From positions 93,475,001-93,539,000 of the forward strand of contig NC_135785.1 in assembly GCF_051106095.1 (NCBI RefSeq): DNA of 64,000 nt. Reading direction: 5' to 3'. The notes under the pieces were generated by a model. That model did not search any database and was not told the DNA's origin. It saw only the letters and a program-made list of their open reading frames with translations. A program made the translations under genes and the position numbers. Shown here piece by piece: positions 1 to 12,015 of this stretch (the first letter of the stretch is position 1; each line of letters opens with the position of its first letter). Source of the DNA: Pogona vitticeps (Eukaryota > Chordata > Lepidosauria > Squamata > Agamidae).

Positions 1-399
1 GCTATGGAGCAGAGCAGAACTTTCCCATTGTTATTGTATGACAGTGGTCTTGAATAACAGAACCTTTTGTACCAACTGCCATCCTACACTCTACTTGTTC
101 AGCTGCTCCAGGAGGCAATCAGGAAACAGAAAGGAATCATCAGGGCAATGTTTCCTTCCCCTGAAATCCCTCCCCAAAGAAAATCATTAATCAGAAGAAT
201 CCAGGTTTCTTCATTGCCATGGCCACGTCAAAAAACCAAGTCTGGAGAGTCTGCCACATCCAGAAAAATCTGTAGCTTATTGTATACCATTCTCTTGACA
301 GTGCTCCAGCATTCACTGGGGGCAGGAACTGCAACATTGGGAGGTGTGGCCATACCTCCTGATTTCATACAACTCATGCAGGATTGGTGGGTGAGGTTC

Positions 400-750
400 T
401 AAAGGTAAAAAGGTAAACATTCCCCTTGACATTTTTAGTCCAGTCGTGTCCGACTCTAAGGGGTGGTGCTCATCCCGTTTTCAAGCCATAGAGCCAGCGC
501 TTGTCGAAAGACAGGTTTTTTTTTTCTGTTGCCACGTGACCAGCGTGACTAGGGAACGCCGTTTTACATTCCCACTGAGGGGGTACCAATTTATCTACTC
601 GCATTTGCAGGCTTTCAAACTGCTAGGTTGGTGAGGAGCTGAGACAAAGTGACGGGAGCTCACTCCGTCGCGTGGATTCGATCTTATGACTGGTGGTCTT
701 CTGACCCTGCAGCACACAAAGGCTTCTGTGGTTTAGCCCACAGCGCCACC
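400..750 (-). mobile_element. Sauria-type tRNA-derived SINE
   Basis: Read on the minus strand, the element starts at 750 with a tRNA-like head (GGTGGCGCTGTGGG, then a B-box-like GATCGAATCC). It runs through a body typical of squamate Sauria SINEs and ends near 430 with GAGTCGGACACGACT, the Bov-B LINE 3' tail motif. A short AC/TTT-rich tail follows near 400. The matching Bov-B tail motif is found again at the end of a LINE fragment near 63.37 kb, consistent with Bov-B-driven mobilisation. Nearly full length, moderately decayed. Confidence 0.83.
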
Positions 751-938
751 ACGTCCCCACGGGACAAAAAAAAACTGTTTCCTACTCTTATAATGTTGCC
801 TCTTTCAATGCCACAGGCATGATGGCTTCTTATAGCAGGACATGCAATGCTCTCTGGCTCCACACAGCTATCTAAACTGAACATTAAATCTATCTCTTCT
901 TGAAGAGATTCTACTCTTGTGGAGCACTCTTACTTCTA

Positions 939-979
939 AGGTTCCTCAGCCGCTGAGGATCACAGTTGCTGAGGAACCT
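939..979. repeat. Short inverted repeat (hairpin)
   Basis: AGGTTCCTCAGC at 939-950 is the exact reverse complement of GCTGAGGAACCT at 968-979, with a 17 bp loop that contains a second partial copy. No role is evident. Confidence 0.5.
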
Positions 980-1154
980 ACTATCAGATTTTATTTAGTT
1001 AGAATTAATTAATCCATTCTTAAAATATCCTTGAGACAGATGCTCTCTTGAACCTCTTATCATCTATGTCACATAGTTTCAGGTCTAAGCTTCAAAGCCT
1101 TAGACTGATGGCTGGTTTGCACATACACACTTTTTGTTTTATAGATTAAGTCTT

Positions 1155-1176
1155 CACACACACACACACACACACA
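1155..1176. repeat. (CA)n microsatellite
   Basis: An uninterrupted run of about 11 CA units. The stretch from 751 to 2000 otherwise shows only unique AT-rich DNA, with no gene I can support. Confidence 0.9.
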
Positions 1177-1999
1177 AAGGCTACAACCTGGGATATGTGG
1201 ATTTTGACCTATCAATGTTTTCAGATCAAGGACATGTGTGATGTATTTAAGATCTCTCGTTACAGGACCAGGTGTTTTGGCAAAGTCCTTTATACAGCGG
1301 TTAGACTTCCCATTGCTCTGTTTACATTCAGCCCTTTTAATGTCTATCACTTTAATGAGAGTAGCAGAGAAAATTTTGTAACTGTCTTCGGGAAAGCTAT
1401 GTAAACGGACAGAATTTATTGCAGGATTAATGAAGAGGGAAAGGAAAAAGAGAGGAAGGGGGCAACATGAGCAGCCAGGTGCAGACAAAGCACAGAAACA
1501 AAATAAGACATGTAGAGAGCTGCTAGAAAAGATGTTTTGTCAGGTGACTAAGAGTGAAGCATGTTGTACACAGCTCAGCGTTTTAAAATTTTACATACTG
1601 TACAATGTTTTTTTTTAAAAAATCTCTAATTCTTGTCTTCTTGCATTAATGTTACGTAGTGGCTTAATAGAAGACATCCTGCTGGCTTGGATGAAAGACT
1701 TCTACAGTCCAGCATACTCTTCACTGATTGGCCAGGTGGGTACCTAGGAGAAACCCACAAGCAAGACATTCATACTCTTCAGCAACTAAGGGCTTGTGTA
1801 CATGGCTCTTTTGGAATGGGCTGGGATGGGCTAAAGAGAATTGTTTAGGACAAAGAGAGGTGGGTTATGCCATTTGGTGAGATACTTGCACTCAAACGGC
1901 ATAGCAGAGCTTAAGCAATTAATTCCATTTGATCTGTCACCTTCCAGTGAGAATTTCCAGTATCATGAAGTGCCTCAATAAGAGATCTGCTTCTGATAT

Positions 2000-2116
2000 T
2001 TAAGGAGTGTTTTTACCAGTTCCACTCCCCCCAGTGAGTTTCCATGGCCAAGTGAGGTCTCAAACCCTATTCTCTAGAGTGCTAGTCCATCACTCTATCC
2101 ACTACACCACATTGGG
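2000..2116 (-). mobile_element. tRNA-derived SINE fragment (MIR-like family)
   Basis: The same family recurs at 11019, 34711 and 34952. On the minus strand it has a tRNA-like head (TGGTGTAGTGGATAGAGTG) and a degenerate B box, followed by a body containing GGAAACTCACT and CTCCTTAAATAT. The tail is missing in this copy. The family name is uncertain. Confidence 0.65.
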
Positions 2117-2534
2117 AATCATTTCCTACATTAGACCCATAATCCTAGAATCATAGAATAATGAAGTTGGAAGTAGCCTATGAAGTCACTGATGGTCCCT
2201 GCTCAACACAGGAATACAAATCAATGGATATCTTGCAGATGGTTGTCAAAATTTCTCTTGAATGCCTCCCATGTTGGAGCACTCACCACCCCTCGAGGAA
2301 ATTGGTTCCATTGCTGTACTGCTCTGACAGTTCAGAGGTTTTTCCTGATATACAACCGAAATCTGGCTCCACTAACTTGAGCCCATTGTTGCATGTCCCA
2401 CACTCAAGAAGAGATCCTGCCCCTCCTGTGTATGACAGCCTTCCAAGTATTTGAAGTGCTATCTTATGTCCCCTCTGTCTTCTTTTCTCAACGCTAAACA
2501 GGTACAGTTCTTTTAGTCTTTCCTCATAGGGGTG

Positions 2535-3060
2535 AAAAGATTCCACCATATTTCCCCCACTGTTGCCGCGTTGCACTGGCTACCTATTTGCTTCCACATT
2601 GATTTCAAGGTGTTGACAGATACAAAGCCCTAAACAGTTTAGGCCCTTGATACCTGGCAGAGCGCCTTCTTCCGCCTAGTTCTGCCTGTATCACCCATTC
2701 TAGTCATGCCAGGCGGCTGAGGGGCCTAACGCCGAGAGAGATCCGAAAGGAAAAAACTAAAAATCGGGCCTTCTCAGCAGTGGCCCCTCATCTCTGGAAC
2801 AACTTACCTGTAGAGATCCGTCAGGCCCCCTCACTGAGGGCCTTCAAGACCAAACTGAAGACATGGCTTTACAGGCAGGCCTTGTCTACAGCCATCACCT
2901 AGCCTCTCTCTCTCTTTTCTTGTTTTTCCATCTTGGATTCTGTTGTTAATTTGCGTCTTATTCTTATTACCTATTCATAGTTTATTTTTTCTGTTTTGTG
3001 TAAACTGCCCAGAGTAGACACATCCTAGATGGGTGGTATATAAGTTTAATTAATTAATTA
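2535..3060 (+). mobile_element. L2-clade LINE 3' fragment, inserted in CR1
   Basis: Translation gives the C-terminal end of an L2-type reverse transcriptase ORF (LHWLP.CFHIDFKVL, then ENRAFSAVAPHLWNNLP and FKTKLKTWLYRQA) interrupted by stops. The 3' end GCCCAGAGTAGAC...GGGTGGTATATAA is shared with the larger copy ending near 34.18 kb. Only the last 0.5 kb is present, and it lies inside a CR1 fragment of opposite orientation, so it is the younger of the two. Confidence 0.75.
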
Positions 3061-3109
3061 ATTGTTTAATTAATTAATTGTTTAATTAATTGTTTAATTA
3101 ATTAATTGT

Positions 3110-3177
<68 letters not shown>

Positions 3178-3179
3178 AT
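3046..3179. repeat. TTAA-rich and (AAAT)n microsatellite
   Basis: Imperfect TTAATTAATTG units followed by about 17 perfect AAAT units. It sits directly at the 3' end of the L2 fragment, so it probably grew from the LINE tail. Confidence 0.9.
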
Positions 3180-3536
3180 GGGGCTTGGTTTCCAGCTCCT
3201 GATCATCCTTGTTGCCCTCCTCTGAACTTGTTCCAGTTTGTCGGCATCCTTCTTGAAGTGCAGTGTCCAGAACTGGACACTGTACTCAGGATGAGGCCTA
3301 ACCAGCGCTGAACAAAGGAGAACTAGTACCTCACAGGATTTGGGGACTACACTTCTGCTAATCCAGCCTAAAATAGCATTTGCTTACATCATTAAAAAGA
3401 CAATATTTAAAAGCTAAAAATAGTAAGTAAATGAATGTTTAAAACAATTAAACAAGTATTATATTAAAATGGTAGCAAAAATCAATACTAAAACACATTT
3501 AAAACAACAGAGCACAAAAATCCACGTATGAATTAT

Positions 3537-3664
3537 CTTAGAACTGCAGAGCTGCAAGGGACCTTACAGATCATTGAGTCCAGCCCTCGCCAAAGAGGCA
3601 GTGGGGAATCAAACTCCCAACTTCTGGCTCCTCAGCCAGAGACGTAAACCACTGAGGTGTCCAG
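3537..3664 (-). mobile_element. tRNA-type SINE with a CR1-like tail
   Basis: On the minus strand a tRNA-like head with B-box-like GGGAGTTTGATTCCCC is followed by GGCTGGACTCAATGATC and then GGTCCCTTGCAGCTCTGCAG. The latter resembles the terminal part of CR1 LINEs. This suggests a SINE mobilised by CR1 machinery, but the match is by eye only. Confidence 0.55.
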
Positions 3665-4832
3665 CAATTCATGGAGATAAGAACACTGATCTCCCTTGCA
3701 AGGCTGGAATAAGGGTTACTGTACTATAGCACATGTAGGATACTTTATGTAAATGCTCAGTACTGCTAAGCTCTTTCCATCTTCCAACATTTATTTTGCT
3801 ACACTGATGCCTAAAGTATGGGAAGGAAAGGCATTTTAGAACAAGAAAAGAGATCCCTAATTTTCTTAAGAGACCTTTAAGAAAAACTTCTAGTTGCCTT
3901 CACTTCCATATGGGGAATTATACTCACATTTGTTGTTTTTTACGAATTCCTTAACAAAAACAAAAATATATTATTTGCTACTAGAGAAGATACCATGTGC
4001 CCAAGAACACAAGAATAAGGCGAACCAGCATCCACCAAATTATACACATTTGGTCAGAACACAACATGAAAGAAAATGTCTACTCCATCCATCTCCTCCA
4101 TCCCTATTATGTCTAGTGAAACAAACTACAATATGTCACCCCTCCTCTTCCTTAGTTTCTTTTATTAAGGATGGGAAAATTCTCGATGCAATTACCTAAG
4201 GTAACACATTTTGTTTTACTCCTTCTAAAGGGTGGGAAGGGAAAGGGTGGGGTAAGGATGTGGCAGGCATTCCATGTGTATCTGCTCCCACCTTTTAACA
4301 ACCATATTGCTAAGAACTGCAATTTTAATTTTAAAAGCATTGCCTTTCCTGTCTTAACATTAGTGCAGCGACCACTGTTGTAATTTAAACATAAACACAC
4401 ACACACACACACATGCACACCAGGGACACCCTCCCAGCCACAATACGGTCTTCATGTCACCTGTGAAAACATGCCGAGAGACTCTCACATCCTGGTTTTC
4501 CAAGCCCAACACTTCATCTGGACTCACAAAGCCATGTTTAATCAATATAGAGGCTCAAGTGTAAACACGCACTCAGGCCAGCCGCCCAATTGGAAGTGAC
4601 ACTTTCAACCGGCCTTGGCAGAATCATTTGCCCCCGACCCCACCCTCTCCCCAAGTCTCTTGAACTTCTATGATGATGCTCTCTTTGAGTCCCACGTGTA
4701 CAAAGCTGACCTGAGCGCTTCCCTCCCTCCCCAGGCCTTGCTTTGTGTGGCTGACGGCCTGCATGTCTTCTCTCTGCAATTCTTCTTCTTCATTTTTTCT
4801 AATTGCAAGCCCTCCCCTCCCTCCTCCCAGGT
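3665..4832. other. Intergenic, no gene seen
   Basis: AT-rich DNA without a recognisable gene or full repeat. A (CA)n run lies at about 4394-4413. The segment 4560-4830 is pyrimidine-rich and runs directly into the conserved element at 4833. Confidence 0.6.
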
Positions 4833-5028
4833 CTGAATGGCCTATTAGGAAACCCCCTTTGTGATGTAATTGGATTTCTCCCCTTGTTAGTTTGCAATGA
4901 AAATGTCATCTAGACGGAGGGAGGCGCCCATTCATCTCGAATTAAATTCAGTCATTTCTTCAGTGAGCTGTGAACTATTCATGCCTCTGCAGCAAGCAGC
5001 TGCAACCCAGAAGTGCCTTTGACAATAC
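4833..5028 (+). promoter_or_regulatory. Paired non-coding element, copy A
   Basis: This segment is repeated in inverted orientation at 19491-19687. Over 4833-4981 I count about 8 mismatches and 2 single-base gaps in 149 bp. One stretch of about 60 bp (ending TCATCTAGA near 4914) is identical, and another of about 38 bp (centred on GCGCCCATTCATCTCG) is identical. The flanks are unrelated. It has homeodomain-type TAATTG and ATTAAATT cores and no open frame. Either a duplicated conserved enhancer or an exapted ancient repeat; no function is known to me. Confidence 0.7.
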
Positions 5029-5360
5029 CCCAGGCTCAGTTCCCTCTTTGTCAAACTAACACACGCTCACCTGGTCCCCGCCCCCCCATGGCTGACCACC
5101 AACACGGATCAGGCACAAAACAGCACATAGTGCTGAATGTTCAACTTCAGCATCCCCAGATTGTTCAGATACATGAATGCCAAGGACTTGGCTGGCTGAA
5201 CTTGAAGTCCCCTCGTGAAACCGAGGCTGGGCCTAGCTGAGTGAGCCACTGTGGCAAGCACTGTTGAGCAACTCTCAGAAGTGGACTGGAACAGCCAGGT
5301 AAGTGTGCAAGTTGCCACTGAATGTTTGCCACAATGTCCTAGAGTAGTTTCCAGCCTTGA

Positions 5361-5453
5361 GTCCCCAGGTGTTCTTGGGACTAGAACTCCCAGATATCCT
5401 GACCAGCACCACTATGTAATTAAGGCTTCTGGGAGTTTTAGTCCAAGACGATC
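5361..5453. repeat. Palindromic interspersed repeat (MITE-like)
   Basis: The left arm contains GTTCTTGGGACTAGAACTCC and the right arm the complementary GGGAGTTTTAGTCC, making a long imperfect hairpin. Related copies in this window are near 45330, 28632, 13305, 35322 and 56500. This GGGAGTTGTAGTCC family is common in squamates. It is probably a non-autonomous DNA transposon, but I cannot name it. Confidence 0.55.
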
Positions 5454-8400
5454 AGAGAAACGAAGAGTAGCAGCACTCTGTGGCATTTTTAAAAACATAT
5501 TAGTTCAGTTAGTTACTTCACTATTCCATCTTTCCTGGGGATGATCTCTGTGGCTCTGCTTCTCACTTCTCATAACAACCCAATGAGGGACATTAGACTG
5601 AGAGTTGGCCAAGGAATCTGGAACTGCAATATCAAGTGCTGTTTCCAGTTTTTTTTTTCTTTTTAAGATGTCTCTTCCCCATCACTCTCACACAAATTCC
5701 TTGAAGAAATGAAAGCTGATTTAAACACAACAGCCCAAAGGAAGAAAGAGTTGGAAAGCCACTTCTTCCATGAGATGCTTCATAAAGCAAAAAGCAACTT
5801 TAAAGCGCCTCCAGAAATTGCCTCAATACCTTCACGCACCACTGTACAAGAAATCCTGCATGTTGCCAGCACAAACATGGAAGCAGCAGACTTCTATTGA
5901 AGTACTAGCCAGTAAGCCATAAGGGTCTTGAAATGGCATGCAAGTCCAGTTCATATTCTGAAAAGTCTCCCATACACACAGACAAATTAAGCCACGGGAG
6001 CAGGATGTTCAAACGGCTCTGAAAGCTGCCCACAGACCTTTGGGTAGAGTGGGCAGCATATAAGTTAAATAAATAAATAAAATAAAAACTGTGACTGCAG
6101 AATGGGAGAACAGCCAACCAAGGAAACCTGGTAGTCATCCAAACATTACTGAGCTCCAGTTCTCAGCACCCAGCACAATGACATGGTGCAGTGCAATAGT
6201 GGCTGACCAACACCCGGACGTTCCTTACACTTTTGAGTTACAGCCTTCCGCTTCCCAGTTGCCAGACATGCAACTTGCACTTTACAACATTTTCTGTGCT
6301 GTCTGGCACAGAAGCCACAGAGGAGAGTCAATGAGGATGGCCAGGTGGGATCCTCCCAGAAGATCAGCTGGAGATGACCCATTCTGAGCTGGATGCCAAA
6401 ACTTGGGACCAAATCCACTTAAGCAATGTCATTCGCTGCCTTTATGCCATTGCTTGCTGCATTGAGCATCTGTAAAGCCGAGCCATGAATAGCATGTGCT
6501 TAAACATACTGTGGACAGGGTCAGCTACAATCCCAAGTGCATTGTGAACCTTGATGTGTTTACCGTCAGATGTCTTTTTGTTTTGTAACTCTGAGGCTAA
6601 ATCCAGCCTTTGGACAAATGTTGTTTGGCCTGTTAGTTGATACACCAGAGAAGCCTCAGAGACAGGAAAGGATACATAGCCTTGTTAAAGGAACTTATTT
6701 AAATATTTAAATCGTTCAGAGGAGGGGAGTAGGACTTTGGCTCACCACCTGCCATTCCAAATATCCTTGTGGTGTGAAACATGCCTCGATCTTCAGTCCA
6801 AGAAGCCATGCTCCTGATTCAAACTGCCATGAGAACATCCTTATTTAGGGGATTAGGCTCAAAGATTCAGACACCCACAGCAGAACACCCTCTTTGTCCT
6901 TTTTATTGCCAGGAGCACCACCCCCTTAGAAAATGCAAGAACAAGTTGCTAAATGGATTAATGCTGTCACTTGAACTCACAATAGTGTCTCCCAGCACTG
7001 AGGGACCACCTCTTACAGGGTTCTCTCTGAAATTCAAGGATGCAAATCAATAAATGCCATGCAACAAAACTACCCAGGGAGACGCCCCTGATCCTTATGG
7101 CCGATTTTCCTCCCATTTTATTCATGAGCAACCTAACCAGTGAACCGGTTGCTCACAAAATATCTGCTACAGCAATACTGATTTTACAGCAAGGGTGGGG
7201 AAACTTCCACTTCCACGTGTTTTATAGACTTCACCTCCACAAAGCCCAAGGCTAAAGCCAGGGGTTATGGAACTCGTAGTCCATGGCATTAGAAGCCAAA
7301 GGTTCCCCATCCATTTTCACAGGGTCGCCCTAGAGGTTGCTGCAGACACATTTCACAACCTGCTTACACTGATCAACCCATCTGTGTGGATAGCCCTTAA
7401 ACTGCATTTAAACATAATACTGTAGCTCATCTTCAGGCTTGTTTCTCAAGATCTAGTGAGGGCTTTAGGAGTGCCTCATGCAGAAGGATATCACAAAGCC
7501 AATGTAGATTTCATCAGTGCCTTCGGTGGGAGGCCTCTTGGAGCACTCTATTCAGGAAAAAACCACTCTAATAATGATTTAATTGTCTCTCCAGATGGAG
7601 CAGTGGGAGAGAAAATCATGATCTTTACTTACACATCATCATTCCCACAGCCTTGCCCGAGGACCATGCCGTGTACTATACAAAGTCCATGTGGGAGTAA
7701 GAACCGTTTCCTGAGAAGCTCAAGCTTTTTGAATGCACTTTTTTCTAGAGATGTGTGGCTACAGAAAATCTGGCAAGAGGGACTTGCACGCAAGTTATTG
7801 TATTTCATATCACACCCTTCTCTCAAGGCAAGAACTTAAGGTGGCTCAAAAACGGATCAATAAAAAAATCCCAAGTTATAATACTGTGTCAGCTGTACTT
7901 CCTCTTCCATAACTTACCTTAGGCTGACAGAGGTCCCTGTATCAGATGTGTTTGACTTTTTTATTTTGAACAACAGAGCAAAGCGTGCTGCCCCTATCAC
8001 CATGAATACCAGTCTTCTAGACAGCCCCCTTCACTTGCAACATGGAAAGGTTGGCTGCTGCTCAAGAATTACATACTTAATACCTCTTGGTGAGCAGATA
8101 TTTGCGGTCATCAACAAGTCACCACTGTTTGCTCACAGGTGTGCATGGCGTGCTCACGGTAAGTGATGTGTGTACACGTGCGAGCGCACCACACCCACCT
8201 GCAAGCACACCACGCCCACCATGCGTGCATGTGGGAGGGGGGCAGGAGATCTGTCTCCATAGCCTGGTCCTGCAAAGCCCTCAGACCAGCACCGGGCCAT
8301 GGACCGGGGGTTGGAGACCCCTGATTTAAATCACATCCATGCACTTGAAGCCTGCCTGCAAGCCTTTTGCCATGAGCACAGCAGACAAGCAAACCTCAGG

Positions 8401-10242
8401 AGCCAAATTCCAACTGCAGATCCTCTTTCAAAGCCCTCATTCTCCCCCAGCCCACCTGTTTTCCTCCCTACATGGGATACACTTTCAATTGGGATCAGTC
8501 GTTTCCCAAAGTAACCAGTGGGTAGTGGGACTCTGGAGGAGTTTGTGAAACTATCTAAATTAAGTTGCCACTGATATTTCTTATGAGAGTATATGAGGGG
8601 GGATATTATTTCACACCCCTGCCTACTCAGATGTGTCTCTTTTTCACTGTCATTCCCATCCTGGAGACTACTGGCCAAAACCTTTTCGAAAAACAAGATG
8701 AGGTCTTCCTGTTTACATCAGCTTTCAAGAGGCAAAGTTGTGGCCTTTTCTTGTTGTGGCCTTTTCTTTTTGGGGGCAATTTCTATGCCTACACACACGT
8801 TAACGGTCCAGCCATCCTCTGTGTCATATGTCAACAGGTTTATTTTTTTCTTTTGGTTTTCAATCATGCTGCAGGTTGTCCTATATTCAAAGGCTAAAAT
8901 GTGAAATAAAATACACAGGTAGCTCTGCTTAGTATGCAATGTTCATTATTACCCACAAGATCAAAGAAAGAAAGAAGGAAAATAGGCTACAAACTGTTTG
9001 GAAAGAGAAAGAACACAGATAGTAAGAAACAGTTTGTAAACAGAGTTGGGGAGGCAGTTAGAAAAAAAATCCCTTCTTTGAATTCTATTCTTTTCGGAGG
9101 CAGCCTTTGCCGAATGTGGAACACCGCTTTCACTGAGTTACACAGAGATAAAGAAAATTACAGTCATACTGTTCATGATTTTGTAATAGAAGTGAAGCCC
9201 ATTTTATATCTTCACTGAAGAAGGCTCCCCCGCTGCTACATACAGACCACCACATACAAAGTATGTGAGGGAACAGGATGGTTCATGCTTAAAGTAGCCC
9301 CTATCAGAGCACCCAAGGAAACACCATGGAATCACACTCACACAGAGACACTGTTTGCAAGAACTGCAGCCACTCACGTGAGGACAGGACAAACATCAAC
9401 TCCCACATGGAGGCGGCCATCCTCAAAATTGTTTTCCTTCCAAACACCAGTTAGATACAAGCTCAGCAGCCACCTGGGTTGGTACTCCCAGGGCAGAGCG
9501 GGTTGGGCTGGAAGTAAGAACTGGCTCAGTGTAGTTATAACATCTAGAGCTAGACATCCTCCGTCTGGAGATAAGAATATGGTTCTGTGACAGATTTGAT
9601 TTAGAGAGCTGGGTTGTCAAATTAATTTTCAAATACCTGCCCTTTTCAAAAGAGATCTGAGCAGAGATTTCCAAACTATCACCCCTGCCCTCCTTTCAAG
9701 CATTCCTTTGCCAACTCAACTAGTATGCGGGCAACTTCCCAGACCACTACCAAGAGCTGCCAAATCATAATACTGCTTTTTTTTATATAGCCTAGGTTGA
9801 AATACATTCCCCTTTATGTTTCTGTTTACCTTTCAAGAAGATGTGCCTAATGTACTTGCAACTCTCAAAGCAAAGAAATCAAAGCTTCATCCAACCACCT
9901 GCCACATCTAGCGCACCCTGAGCAACACGGCAGAATGAACCTAACACTCCTGATACAGTGCCACAGATAAAGACAGCCTGTTCTCAAGCTTCAGCAGAGG
10001 GAAACTGAAATGGAAGAAAATTATGTCCTTATGAATTCACAATCCACACTGTTTGTTTCTGTTGTCTATGAATTCAATTCACAAAAAAAATTCTCAGTAA
10101 GGAACGTACATGAATAAGCAGACACACATACACACTGTGGGCATGTGGACCCATATTTCTCTCTCTCTCTCTAACACACATCCGATGAGAAATTCTGGCT
10201 CTCTCCACCAGGCAGCAGTCATCGCCTGTACAGAAGTCCTTG
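5454..10242. other. Intergenic region downstream of FAM241B
   Basis: No further gene seen. Minor contents: a short L2-type tail (GTGGGCAGCATATAAG, near 6045-6087), a degraded palindromic repeat at about 7191-7312, and an alternating GCACACC/CACGCCC low-complexity patch near 8165-8230. The first canonical AATAAA on the minus strand below the FAM241B stop is at 8839-8844 and could be its poly(A) signal, giving a 3' UTR of about 1.4 kb; this is inference only. Confidence 0.5.
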
Positions 10243-10820
10243 TCATCGCTGGCTTAAGTGGGAAACAACATAGATGAGTCCCACCAAGAGTAGGCCACGC
10301 ACGCCCACCATCATGAGGAGGAACAGCAACAAGATGGACATCACTGGCTCCACCACCTGGTTGCCAAGGTTCCAGGTAGGGAATCCCATGTTCACCAATT
10401 GTTGATTGATGTCTGAGAACGGTGAGCGTTCCCCTGGTCTTGCCCCCTGGTGTTGCTGCTGGTGGTGATGTTGTTGTGGGGCAGGGCCTGCATTAGTCAT
10501 TGTGTTGAAAAAACCCTGTGGAGGAAGCCCAGAGAGAAAGAAGTGAATTTGTGGAACTGTACCTCAAATGGCATTTATACACACCCTGTAAACCACATTA
10601 AACAACTGAAAGCCTTTTCATATTTCCATCATCATCAGGCAATTTAGAAATAGTAAATTCTTTCAAGTTTCTCACATTATTCTAAACAACTGCAAAACAC
10701 AACAGATCCACCTTCTCTCACCGGCTGAGCAGCATTTTCCCTGTTCCTGTTCTGGGTGTTCTGTCTCACTCGAGGATCATCATCTTGTACAATGTCACCG
10801 TTTGCCAAAATCCGCACCAT
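10243..10820 (-). CDS. FAM241B: FAM241B (C10orf35 homologue), two coding exons
   Basis: Coding exon 1 is 10820-10722 (MVRILANGDIVQDDDPRVRQ...) and coding exon 2 is 10515-10243, joined in phase 0 across a 206 bp intron with donor CCG|GTGAGA and acceptor CCACAG|GG. Together they give 123 residues; the human protein is about 121. The N-terminal MVRILANG-IVQDDDPRVR block and the C-terminal segment (SPFSDINQQLVNMGFPTWNL, then EPVMSILLLFLLMM... to HLSQR) match the family closely. The middle is a His/Gln-rich low-complexity linker (residues 49-56). Residues about 92-118 form one hydrophobic segment, so this is a small single-pass membrane protein. Family members are poorly characterised, with a suggested role in lysosome homeostasis. 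Exon 1 has an acceptor (TACATTACAG) at 10854-10855, 33 bp before the ATG, showing a further 5' non-coding exon. The gene appears intact. Confidence 0.95.
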
Positions 10821-10853
10821 CCTTAGAGCTCTAGAGTGTTTGCCTGACTACAC
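10821..10853 (-). other. FAM241B: FAM241B 5' UTR part of exon 2
   Basis: Bases between a strong splice acceptor (polypyrimidine tract ending TACATTACAG, AG at 10855-10854) and the ATG. The intron upstream would run to about 13933. Confidence 0.7.
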
Positions 10854-11018
10854 CTGTAATGTACAGAAGAAAAGGTTTAACAAGGTCAGCTGGGCTCTGG
10901 GGAAAAGGTCCAGGCAGGGCAAGCTGGCATAGGTCAACCTCCATAGATGACACTTTTATTCTGTGTTGCTCCAGAACGGATGACTCTCTTGTTCCATAAT
11001 TACAATGGCTAGTGCAGA

Positions 11019-11163
11019 ACTTATAGTGACCCTAATAGGGCTTTCAAGGTAAGTAAGCTATTTAAAGAGTGGTTCTACCAGTTCCATACCCCCTAGTCAG
11101 TTTCCCATGACTGAGCAGGGATCTGAACCCAGACCATCACTCTATCCACTACACAACAATTGG
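11019..11163 (-). mobile_element. tRNA-derived SINE (MIR-like family)
   Basis: On the minus strand there is a tRNA-like head (TGTAGTGGATAGAGTGATGG) and B-box-like GGGTTCAGATCCC, then the body and the CCCTATTAGGGTCACTATAA tail. It lies inside the inferred FAM241B 5' intron. Confidence 0.7.
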
Positions 11164-11499
11164 TATCTTATGACCTGTTACCAAGAACCAAAAAGAAAGA
11201 ACTTTTTTGATCACTTCAGAAAAATCACAAAACAGTCCAGGCGTAGGGGAAGGTGCTTTACACATTGTATTTGAGAACTATAGGTGTCAGTCACAATGCA
11301 ACACTCCAATTAGGTATAGTCTTGGTAGTCAGGACAGGGCTTTACAATGTGAATCATGTACTTTAAAAATGTATTCCAAAACTGAGAACACAAGATGAAA
11401 AGGGAAAGGGAGACAAGAGAACTCAGGCGTAAGTTCTTAATGTTAGAAGTGCATATCACTGAGACGGCCTGTTAACTAGAACACTGTATCTGATAATAG

Positions 11500-12015
11500 G
11501 TGTTTGGTGCCACCAATATGCTGATGACATCTCTTCTTTTCATCTAAGCTTCAGAGGAAGTTGTTTTGGTTTTAAATCAGTACTTGGAGTCAATAATGGA
11601 ATGAATGAGGATGAACAAGTTGAAACTTAACCCAAGTAAGACAGAGGTGCTCCTGCTCCACCAATAGGTGGATCTGAGATTCAATATGCACTGGATGAGG
11701 TTACACTCCTGAAAAATTAGGCTCATAGCTCGGGTGGGCTCCTGGATTCACCTCTGAGCTTGGGTGCTCAGATGTCAACACTGGCCAGGAATATATTTGT
11801 GGGGCACGATACAATGCAGATTTCCACTCCCTTGCTCCTCATTGTAACAGTTTTTTCCTAATTCTATTTCCCATTTTTTCATTTTAACTGCATTTTAGTA
11901 ACACAATGAATTCAATTTTATTTCAATGTTTGTGATTTTATTACATTTTAATTTTTTATTGTTTTTAAATTGTTTCAGTCAGTTCATAAGGTGCCTTGGG
12001 TCCCAGATTTAAGAG
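11500..12015 (+). mobile_element. L2-clade LINE fragment, reverse transcriptase region
   Basis: Translation shows the post-YADD part of the reverse transcriptase (near ATG-CTGATGACA at 11518, then MRMNKLKLNPSKTEVLLLH at about 11606-11660) followed by a decayed 3' region ending AAGGTGCCTTGGGTCCC near 12003. Frame is lost repeatedly. It is intronic to FAM241B on the opposite strand. Confidence 0.65.

Larger units (their letters stand above)
2145..3384 (-). mobile_element. CR1 LINE 3' end, split by an L2 insertion
   Basis: Read on the plus strand, 2145-2533 gives the reverse complement of a CR1 3' region: it begins with the terminal motif AGAATCATAGAATA and passes through AAGAGATCCTGCCCCTCCT. 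The same element resumes at about 3180 with GGGCTTGGTTTCCAG and ends near 3384. The interruption is the L2-clade insertion plus its tail repeat. Heavily 5' truncated and decayed. Confidence 0.8.

Noticed and set aside
5709-5900. 63-codon plus-strand frame (MKADLNTTAQRKKELESHFF...)
   Set aside because: Plausible composition but no recognised family, no splice context and no neighbouring coding signal. Too short to support.
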